Positions 58,367 through 64,000 of a stretch of 64,000 nucleotides of DNA are shown here, piece after piece. The position numbers were made by a program, and so were the translations under genes. The notes below the pieces were generated by a model that had not been told where the DNA came from, searched no databases, and saw nothing but the letters and a program-made list of their open reading frames with translations. The stretch covers positions 2,704,001-2,768,000 of the forward strand of contig JIAB01000001.1 of NCBI GenBank assembly GCA_000687975.1, in the 5' to 3' direction. This stretch comes from Lachnospiraceae bacterium AC2031. GTDB lineage: Bacteria > Bacillota > Clostridia > Lachnospirales > Lachnospiraceae. Numbering within the stretch: the stretch's first letter is position 1; the number at the start of each line of letters is the position of its first letter.

Positions 58367-60448
58367 ATGAATAAGACAAGGTCAAAAAATATACTGGGTA
58401 TTTTTTCAATATTAATAATGCTGCACCATCTGGGGCAGAAGGTTTCTGCGTTCTGGGTGCCAGTAGCTTTCAGACGTCATGGCCTGGAACCCTTCGTACC
58501 CATAGGATATCTGCTAGTAGCATTTTTCTTCTTTGCATCGGGTTATGGACTTATCAAGAGTGCAAGAACTAAGGAAGATTATTTCAAGGGCTTTCTGAAA
58601 AGAAGAATGAATCGTCTTCTTATGATCTTTGTGGTGACAAATATTATATGGGGCGCTGTAAGAATTGCTTACAGCAATATGTACCTCCCGACCAATCCCT
58701 ATTCCTGGTATGTTTATTCCATCGTAATAATGTATTTTGGATTCTTCTTTTCATATAGGAAAGAAAGCAAGTTCTCATTCCTATTCATGTGCTTTTGGGT
58801 GTTGGGATACATTCTTATCTGTTACTTACTTATAAAAGGAAACTGGTGGTACAACTCTGTACCTGCATTTCTTCTGGGAATCTTTGTGGCAGAGCATGAA
58901 GAAAAAGCTCTCTCAAAGAAGGTGCCGAAGATCATTATCTGTGCAGTAGCATTCCTTGCGGGCTTCGTAATCTCAGAAAATATCGCTACTATTTATCAGA
59001 AATTGAATATACGAAACTACGGAGTTGTAAACTTCACCTGTGTGATTCTTCAGATAATTGCCTGCTGTTCCCTCAGTTTTGTCATCTATCTTTTAACGGC
59101 ATCGTTAAAGAAAAAAACAGAAGATATACCTGAGACTGACAATAAAGAAACAAAAGAGCATGAAGATAAAAAGAAAAAGAATATTCTTCAGATGATACTT
59201 GGTTTCTTTGGTGGAATGACTTTAGAATTCTACTTGATTCATGGTTTATATGTTCAGGTGTTTGGACACCATTTTATTGATGATAAGGCGAAGCCTGTCT
59301 GCTATATCCAGAATGTTTTCGTATATGTTGTAGTGACTTTTGTTTTAGCGACTGCAACTGCATTTGCTATCAAGAAGGCAGGCGACGTCATCGTTTATTT
59401 CTATGGCCGTTCGCCTATGTTCAAAAAGATATTCAGCGATATGAAGAGGTATGCCATCGTTCTGGCTATAATCTTTGTGATTGTAACGATCGGCTACTCG
59501 ATTCATCGTCATAATCTATCAAACGAATCTAGCGACAAGGTTGAAAAGTACAAAAATGAATTCATCACTTATGTGAATGTTCAGGGAACTGATGTGGCAG
59601 TATATGCTGCAGGAGAGGGTGAATATACTGCGGTCCTTCTGGGAAGTGAGTCCAGTCCTTGCAACACCCTGTATCTTAGACCTCTGGCTGATTGTCTGGA
59701 AAAGAAAAATTGCCGCGTGATAATAATTGATTATCCTGGCCGAGGATATAGCGGTGATATGGAGGCGGAGCGGACCACTGAGTTCTACGCTGATTTTATT
59801 CATGACACTCTGACAGCCATGGGTGAGACTGAGAATCTCATCCTGATACCGAATCAGATTTCAGCAATATATGCCTATAAATATATAGAAAAATATCCTG
59901 ATACCGTGACCGGGCTTGTGACTGTGGACGGCGCAGTTCCGGAGCTGGCAACCAGGTTCCTTAATGGCAACTTCAGTTCGGTATACGAATACAAATGGTA
60001 TCTAAAAAGATATACTCGTCTCGAAGCAATCAATCAAAAAATCCTGAAACTCACTGGCTATATCAGCATCCAGACTCCACTTTATGAATATATGTTCTAT
60101 GGAAGCGGTATGAAGGAATACTATCCAGCTATGGAAGAAATGTATATCAGACATACTTTGGACACAGCTCATGTTGATGAGATGGCAAATGTCTACGACA
60201 ACTGTACGGCGGTAGATGGATACGAGCTGCCAGAGGATATGCCTGCAGAGTTCCTCCTGGATAACATGCTTAAAGAGACAAAGTATTACGGCATTACCTG
60301 GGTCAATCAATATAACCGAATGATCACCAACGAAGATAAGCAGGAGATAACAATACTGGCGGGAGATCCATATGTTATCTATTATAATCCTTCTGTAATC
60401 TCGAAACAGGTTGAAGAATTTATAGAAGAAAAACTGAAAACAGAATAG
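58367..60448 (+). CDS. Acyltransferase-3 - alpha/beta-hydrolase-like fusion
   Basis: A 693-residue membrane protein. Residues 1-360 form an acyltransferase-3 (OafA/NolL-type) domain with about ten hydrophobic segments and the conserved His in MLHHLGQK; such proteins acetylate cell-surface sugars. A last membrane segment near residue 370 leads to an extracytoplasmic alpha/beta-hydrolase-like domain (about 400-693). There the nucleophile elbow reads LIPNQISAIYA, with Gln where Ser is expected, and the C-terminal His position reads DPYVIYYNP, so it lacks two catalytic residues and may be a binding or scaffold domain. Start: ATG at 58367, weak ribosome site. A strong terminator follows. Confidence 0.85.
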   Translation: MNKTRSKNILGIFSILIMLHHLGQKVSAFWVPVAFRRHGLEPFVPIGYLLVAFFFFASGYGLIKSARTKEDYFKGFLKRRMNRLLMIFVVTNIIWGAVRIAYSNMYLPTNPYSWYVYSIVIMYFGFFFSYRKESKFSFLFMCFWVLGYILICYLLIKGNWWYNSVPAFLLGIFVAEHEEKALSKKVPKIIICAVAFLAGFVISENIATIYQKLNIRNYGVVNFTCVILQIIACCSLSFVIYLLTASLKKKTEDIPETDNKETKEHEDKKKKNILQMILGFFGGMTLEFYLIHGLYVQVFGHHFIDDKAKPVCYIQNVFVYVVVTFVLATATAFAIKKAGDVIVYFYGRSPMFKKIFSDMKRYAIVLAIIFVIVTIGYSIHRHNLSNESSDKVEKYKNEFITYVNVQGTDVAVYAAGEGEYTAVLLGSESSPCNTLYLRPLADCLEKKNCRVIIIDYPGRGYSGDMEAERTTEFYADFIHDTLTAMGETENLILIPNQISAIYAYKYIEKYPDTVTGLVTVDGAVPELATRFLNGNFSSVYEYKWYLKRYTRLEAINQKILKLTGYISIQTPLYEYMFYGSGMKEYYPAMEEMYIRHTLDTAHVDEMANVYDNCTAVDGYELPEDMPAEFLLDNMLKETKYYGITWVNQYNRMITNEDKQEITILAGDPYVIYYNPSVISKQVEEFIEEKLKTE

Positions 60449-60484
60449 AAAAATCTAATCTGATAAAGAAAAATAAGAAAAATA

Positions 60485-60532
60485 CATAAGCAGCATAGGG
60501 GCCGGAAACCCTTATGTTGCTTATGTTTTTTT
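60485..60532 (+). terminator. Strong intrinsic terminator
   Basis: Arms beginning CATAAGCAGCATAGGG and ending CCCTTATGTTGCTTATG (about 17 bp with wobbles), then seven T. Ends the acyltransferase gene. Confidence 0.92.
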
Positions 60533-60560
60533 AAATTTTGAGATATCATTTGGAATTTCG

Positions 60561-60627
60561 TTGAATTTAAATTCAAAAAAATACTTGACATTTATTTGGT
60601 CATCCATTATATTGAATACAGATTCAA
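60561..60627 (+). promoter_or_regulatory. Promoter with two TTGAAT-N4-ATTCAA operators
   Basis: TTGACA (60585-60590), 17-nt spacer, TATATT (60608-60613) is near consensus. One operator (TTGAATTTAAATTCAA) lies at 60561-60576, upstream of the -35; the other (TTGAATACAGATTCAA) lies at 60612-60627, overlapping the -10. The TetR gene downstream at 62253 is the natural candidate repressor. Confidence 0.75.
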
Positions 60628-60694
60628 TGAAACACAATTCAAAGAAATCAAAAAACATTTCAAAAAGTATTTAAATAAACGGAGGAATATAAAA

Positions 60695-62194
60695 ATGAGA
60701 AATCAGAACGCAAAGGAAACAGTAGCAGTAATCGGTGGTGGTATCGCAGGTCTTTCAGCAGGTGTTTATGCACTGCTTGCAGGATTCGATGTAACAATAT
60801 ATGAGAAGAACCCAATCCCAGGTGGTGAGTGTATCGGATGGAACAGAAAAGGTTATCATATAGATAACTGTATTCACTGGCTTACAGGTACAAAGAAGGG
60901 TACAGAGCTTTACGATGTATGGAAGCAGGTTGGAGCCCTTACAGATGAGACAGAGTATGCACCTATTGAAGCATTCTACTCAACAAAGTATGAAGGAAAG
61001 ACAGCAACTCTCTGGAATGATCTTAAGCGTACAGAGAGAGAACTTATAGAGATTGCTCCAGAAGATGAGGAAGAGATCAAGAAGTTTATTCAGTATACAG
61101 AATTTTCAAAGCAGTGCCAGATCCCTGCAAAGAAGCCTATGGAAATGTGGGGAGTAAAGGACTATGTAGCAATGGGTAAGACTATGGCTGACTTCCCTAA
61201 GGTAATGAAGGAGTTTGGTAAGATTTCTCTTGAGGAGTATAGTAAGAGATTTAAGAATCCACTTTTACAGAGACTTATGTGTGACTACCTTCCAAAGGAG
61301 TACTGTGCATATGCATTCTTAGTTTCTTATGCAACTATGGCAGATGGTAACGGTGGCGTACCTATGGGCGCTTCACTCCAAATGACACTCAGAATGGAAA
61401 AAAGATTTAAAGACTTAGGAGGAAAGATATATTATAATAAGGGAGTTGAGAAGTTCGAGCTTGGTAAGAAGTGTGTATCTGGCATAAGATTTGAGGACGG
61501 AAGCGTAGCTAAGGCTGATTATGTTATTCCAACAGTTGATACCCATTTACTTTTCAATAAGTTCCTTCCACAGAGCTATATGCCAAAGGAACTTAAGATT
61601 GCTTATGATTCACCAAAGGACTATCCAGCATGCAGCGGTTTCCAGGTAGCTTTTGCAGTAACAGTTGATTATTCAGAAGGCGAGACAGTATTTGTCGACA
61701 TTGATCCACTTAAGGTTGGAGCTGGAACATTTAACAGAATGTATGTTAAGGCTTATGGATATGATCCAATATTCGTGAAGGATGGCAAGCAGGTTATCCA
61801 GACATGTATTACTCAGAGGGATGAGGATTATAAGTACTGGAAGAGCCTTTCAAAGGAAGAGTATGCCAAGGTAAAGGAAGAACTTATTAAGGAAGTTGAA
61901 AAGAGAATCGTTGATGCATTCCCAGAGTTAAAGGATAGTATTGAATACTTGGATGCATGGACACCGCTTACATATGAGAGATATGTAAATGCATATCATG
62001 GAAGTTACATGAGCTTCACAACAACTACAACTGGAAAGTCAGTTAGACTGAAGGGTAAGCTTAAGGGACTTGATAATGTATATGTTGCAGGTCAGTGGAC
62101 AAGCTCACCAGGTGGACTTCCAGTAGCAGTAACAAGCGGGAAGTTTGCAGTACAGCGCATTCTTAAGTCACAGAAAAGAGATATTAATATCTAA
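60695..62194 (+). CDS. CrtI/phytoene-dehydrogenase-like FAD oxidoreductase
   Basis: A 499-residue flavoprotein. The N-terminal dinucleotide fold has GGGIAG at 14-19 (AVIGGGIAGLSAGVYALLAG) and the YEKNPIPGGECIGW segment of COG1233-type oxidoreductases; the C-terminus has the NVYVAGQWTSSPGGLP motif that completes the FAD site. No signal or membrane anchor is visible. Relatives include carotenoid desaturases and fatty-acid or retinol-type reductases; the substrate is unknown here. The ATG at 60695 follows CGGAGG (60680-60685). It has its own regulated promoter, and the TetR gene behind it may be its regulator. Confidence 0.9.
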   Translation: MRNQNAKETVAVIGGGIAGLSAGVYALLAGFDVTIYEKNPIPGGECIGWNRKGYHIDNCIHWLTGTKKGTELYDVWKQVGALTDETEYAPIEAFYSTKYEGKTATLWNDLKRTERELIEIAPEDEEEIKKFIQYTEFSKQCQIPAKKPMEMWGVKDYVAMGKTMADFPKVMKEFGKISLEEYSKRFKNPLLQRLMCDYLPKEYCAYAFLVSYATMADGNGGVPMGASLQMTLRMEKRFKDLGGKIYYNKGVEKFELGKKCVSGIRFEDGSVAKADYVIPTVDTHLLFNKFLPQSYMPKELKIAYDSPKDYPACSGFQVAFAVTVDYSEGETVFVDIDPLKVGAGTFNRMYVKAYGYDPIFVKDGKQVIQTCITQRDEDYKYWKSLSKEEYAKVKEELIKEVEKRIVDAFPELKDSIEYLDAWTPLTYERYVNAYHGSYMSFTTTTTGKSVRLKGKLKGLDNVYVAGQWTSSPGGLPVAVTSGKFAVQRILKSQKRDINI

Positions 62195-62195
62195 G

Positions 62196-62222
62196 GTGCA
62201 AGGGGGTCTGTCCCCACTGCAC
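62196..62222. repeat. 27-nt single-hairpin repeat element j
   Basis: GTGCAAGGGGG-TCTGT-CCCCACTGCAC, without the 22-nt half unit. It begins two bases after the FAD oxidoreductase stop codon. Confidence 0.85.
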
Positions 62223-62252
62223 ACTTGCATGAAAATAAACAGGGGGATAAAA

Positions 62253-62822
62253 ATGACAAGAAAAGAGCAGAAGGAAGAGAGAAGAAAGCAGATACTCATG
62301 ACCGCACTGACGCTTTTTGTAGAGCGTGGGTATTACGAAACAAAAATCACAGATATAGCAAAAGCGGTTCCTATGAGTACAGGTCTTATGTTCCACTACT
62401 TTGAGTCTAAGGAGGAGCTTCTCCTTGAACTTGTTAAAATGGGAGTAGAAGGAACTAAGAGTGTTGGGCAGGTGCCTGATATTCCTGCGGATCTTTATCT
62501 TACTGGCTTCCTGAAGCAGCTGTTTTCTTATGCAAAAGAACAGCCATGGGTGTTCAACATGTTTGTTTTCATGGGACAGGTCAGAAGGGTTGGTATGCCG
62601 GTTGAAGCAAGGAAGCTTGCGAAGTCTATTAATACAATCGAAACCACTGCAGAGCTTATCGAAAAAGGCCAGAAGGACGGCGTGTTCCGTGAGGGTAATC
62701 CAAAACTGCTCTCCAGCTGTTTCTGGGCTGTGGTGCAAGGTATCATGGAGGAGATGGCATTAAATAAAGAGATGGAAGAGCCGGATCCGGAGTGGATTAT
62801 TGCAATGCTAAAGAAAGGTTAA
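62253..62822 (+). CDS. TetR/AcrR-family regulator
   Basis: A 189-residue regulator with an N-terminal HTH (QILMTALTLFVERGYYETKITDIAKAVPMSTGLMFHYFESKEELLLELV) and an unassigned ligand domain. AGGGGGA at 62241-62247 supports the ATG at 62253; the longer open frame upstream comes from repeat j and the end of the previous gene. It sits between the FAD oxidoreductase and GH95 genes and could regulate the promoter at 60585 through its palindromes. The GH95 gene starts 3 nt after its stop. Confidence 0.92.
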   Translation: MTRKEQKEERRKQILMTALTLFVERGYYETKITDIAKAVPMSTGLMFHYFESKEELLLELVKMGVEGTKSVGQVPDIPADLYLTGFLKQLFSYAKEQPWVFNMFVFMGQVRRVGMPVEARKLAKSINTIETTAELIEKGQKDGVFREGNPKLLSSCFWAVVQGIMEEMALNKEMEEPDPEWIIAMLKKG

Positions 62823-62825
62823 AAG

Positions 62826-64000
62826 ATGGACATCAATAAGATATCATTTGATTCTCCTGCAAAGGACTGGAACGAGGCGCTGCCGATCGGAAATGGAAAG
62901 CTTGGCGGTATGGTTTTCGGCAGTCCTTATATCGAGAGAATTCAGCTTAATGAAGATAGCATATGGTCCGGTGGACCTAGAGATAGAATAAATCCGTCAG
63001 CACTAAATAAGCTTCCTGAAATCAGGGAGCTTATCTTTAATGGCCATATTAAAGAGGCACAGGAACTGGCAACCTTTGCCCTTTCTGGAATTCCAGAGGA
63101 GGAGAGACATTACGAGCCTCTGGGAAATCTTTACATCGAATTTATGGGTCAGGAGACCGAGTATTCAGATTATAGTCGAGAACTTGATATAAGTAATGCA
63201 GTTGCTACAACCAGTCTTACTATGAACGGAGTGAAGTATACTCGTGAGGTAATAGCAAGCTACCCACAGAACGTTATTGCCATTCATCTGACAGCGGATA
63301 AACCTGGTTCACTTTCCTTCCATGCACATCTGGGCAGAGGTTTTGGTCCATGGGAAGAAGCTCCATATGAGCTGCTTACAATAAGAAGACAGAACTATAA
63401 CATTTATACCGATACAGTAAAGGTATGCCCTGGACTTATTCAACTTATGGAAGCGTCCACTGGAGGGGCAAATGGAATCTCCATGGCAGGTGCGTTTAAG
63501 ATAATTCCAACTGGTGGAACCCAGGAGGTGATCGGAAGCAGCATACTCATTCGTGATGCGGATGAGGCTACGATCCTTGTGGCTGCAGATACAGACTTTA
63601 GAGTTGAGAATCCTGCAGAGTCAGTACTCGCGAGACTAGATAAAGCGTCCAAGATGACCTGGGACGAAATAAAGGACGAACATGTCAGTGATTATAAATC
63701 ACTTTTTGATAGAGTAACCCTCGAAATAGAAGGTCAGGAAAAGGTGGTAAGATTCTTCCAGTTCGGAAGATATCTGCTCATAGCATCCTCAAGAGGTGAC
63801 TCTCTGCCTTCAAATCTGCAGGGTATCTGGAATCAGGATTATTCTCCTATGTGGGGAAGCAAATTTACTATTAATATAAATACAGAAATGAATTATTGGC
63901 CGGCAATGGTTACGAATCTTACCGAATGCCAGGAGCCCCTCATCACATTTGTCAGGAGACTCATGGAGAGCGGAAAGAAAACTGCTCGTGAGATGTATGG
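62826..64000 (+). CDS. GH95-like alpha-L-fucosidase/galactosidase (3' end outside window)
   Basis: An open frame of at least 391 residues that runs off the right edge. The beginning (FDSPAKDWNEALPIGNGKLGGMVFG, then IQLNEDSIWSGGPRD) is the hallmark of the GH95 N-terminal domain, and PSNLQGIWNQDYSPMWGSKF and NINTEMNYWPAM are the start of its (alpha/alpha)6 catalytic domain. Family members remove alpha-1,2-linked fucose or galactose from plant or host glycans. No signal peptide is visible, so intracellular action is likely. It starts 3 nt after the TetR gene, so the three genes from 60695 may form one unit. Confidence 0.9.
   Translation, partial: MDINKISFDSPAKDWNEALPIGNGKLGGMVFGSPYIERIQLNEDSIWSGGPRDRINPSALNKLPEIRELIFNGHIKEAQELATFALSGIPEEERHYEPLGNLYIEFMGQETEYSDYSRELDISNAVATTSLTMNGVKYTREVIASYPQNVIAIHLTADKPGSLSFHAHLGRGFGPWEEAPYELLTIRRQNYNIYTDTVKVCPGLIQLMEASTGGANGISMAGAFKIIPTGGTQEVIGSSILIRDADEATILVAADTDFRVENPAESVLARLDKASKMTWDEIKDEHVSDYKSLFDRVTLEIEGQEKVVRFFQFGRYLLIASSRGDSLPSNLQGIWNQDYSPMWGSKFTININTEMNYWPAMVTNLTECQEPLITFVRRLMESGKKTAREMY

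Noticed and set aside
3162-62222. CRISPR-like array from the repeated GTGCA...TGCAC elements
   Set aside because: The copies are scattered singly between genes, palindromic and not separated by regular spacers.
62145-62252. TetR gene starting inside the FAD oxidoreductase gene
   Set aside because: Extension reads the end of the previous gene and repeat j; the HTH begins right after 62253.
62184-62738. 184-codon open frame on the minus strand opposite the TetR gene
   Set aside because: It is antisense to a well-supported HTH gene; Cys/His-rich composition is typical of shadow frames.
1-64000. Prophage, insertion sequence or plasmid functions
   Set aside because: No integrase, transposase, capsid, replication or conjugation gene was recognised; gene style is even across the window.

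Overview
The window reads as chromosome of a low-GC Firmicute, most likely a Lachnospiraceae member near Butyrivibrio/Pseudobutyrivibrio. The signs are AGGAGG-type ribosome sites, lipobox lipoproteins, YesM/YesN-type regulators, a GH95 glycosidase and many small GNAT/Nudix genes. This is inferred from gene style; no rRNA is present. I saw no tRNA, CRISPR array, IS element or prophage. Both edges cut genes: a methyltransferase on the left and a GH95 enzyme on the right.

Layout. 1-2.65 kb: methyltransferase and a MutS2-like ATPase without Smr domain. 2.7-10.2 kb: a small lipoprotein, then an envelope-type module (FtsX-like permease, ATPase, Ntn-hydrolase-like lipoprotein, response regulator, histidine kinase). 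10.2-13.5 kb: a leader with a 7-codon ORF and terminator, an ARE-type ABC-F gene and a MATE exporter. 13.5-17.8 kb: AraC regulator, a COG4586/4587/3694-type ABC-2 exporter, a GNAT. 18-24.8 kb: alarmone synthetase-like gene, PucR regulator, amino-acid ABC importer, cytidylate-kinase-like gene, class III aminotransferase. 25-30 kb: DUF4097 lipoprotein, TetR with two alpha/beta hydrolases, small membrane proteins. 30.1-48.2 kb: a same-strand stretch of GNAT, Nudix, HAD, HD, phosphatase and NAD-salvage genes with many two-domain fusions, interrupted by an ABC exporter that has its own attenuator leader. 48.3-56.6 kb: YesM/YesN system, a ribose/galactose-type sugar ABC importer and an AraC regulator. 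56.7-60.4 kb: a second MutS-family ATPase and an acyltransferase-3/alpha-beta hydrolase fusion. 60.5-64 kb: a CrtI-like FAD oxidoreductase, a TetR regulator and GH95.

Non-coding signals stand out. (1) Four promoters carry the same TTAAGGACT-nn-TTAATAA box exactly 27 nt upstream of the -10. They precede the small lipoprotein, the ABC/two-component operon, the DUF4097 gene (minus strand) and a roughly 95-nt stretch without a gene that ends in a hairpin. This looks like one envelope-stress regulon with a candidate small RNA. (2) Upstream of the ABC exporter at 32178 there is a consensus promoter, a 36-codon ORF and a 12-bp terminator. A 10-nt stretch at the end of the small ORF is perfectly complementary to the terminator's left arm, the layout of ribosome-controlled attenuation. 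The ABC-F gene has a similar but weaker layout. (3) Ten GC-rich hairpin elements are scattered through the window; six have a 49-nt core, a seventh is a 71-nt triplet, and most lie directly on or after stop codons, in one case supplying the stop. (4) Palindromic operators sit on promoters of a TetR gene (30115-30165) and of the FAD oxidoreductase (60561-60627), and a tandem 22-bp repeat sits just upstream of the amino-acid importer promoter.

All domain names come from reading motifs; no database search was run.
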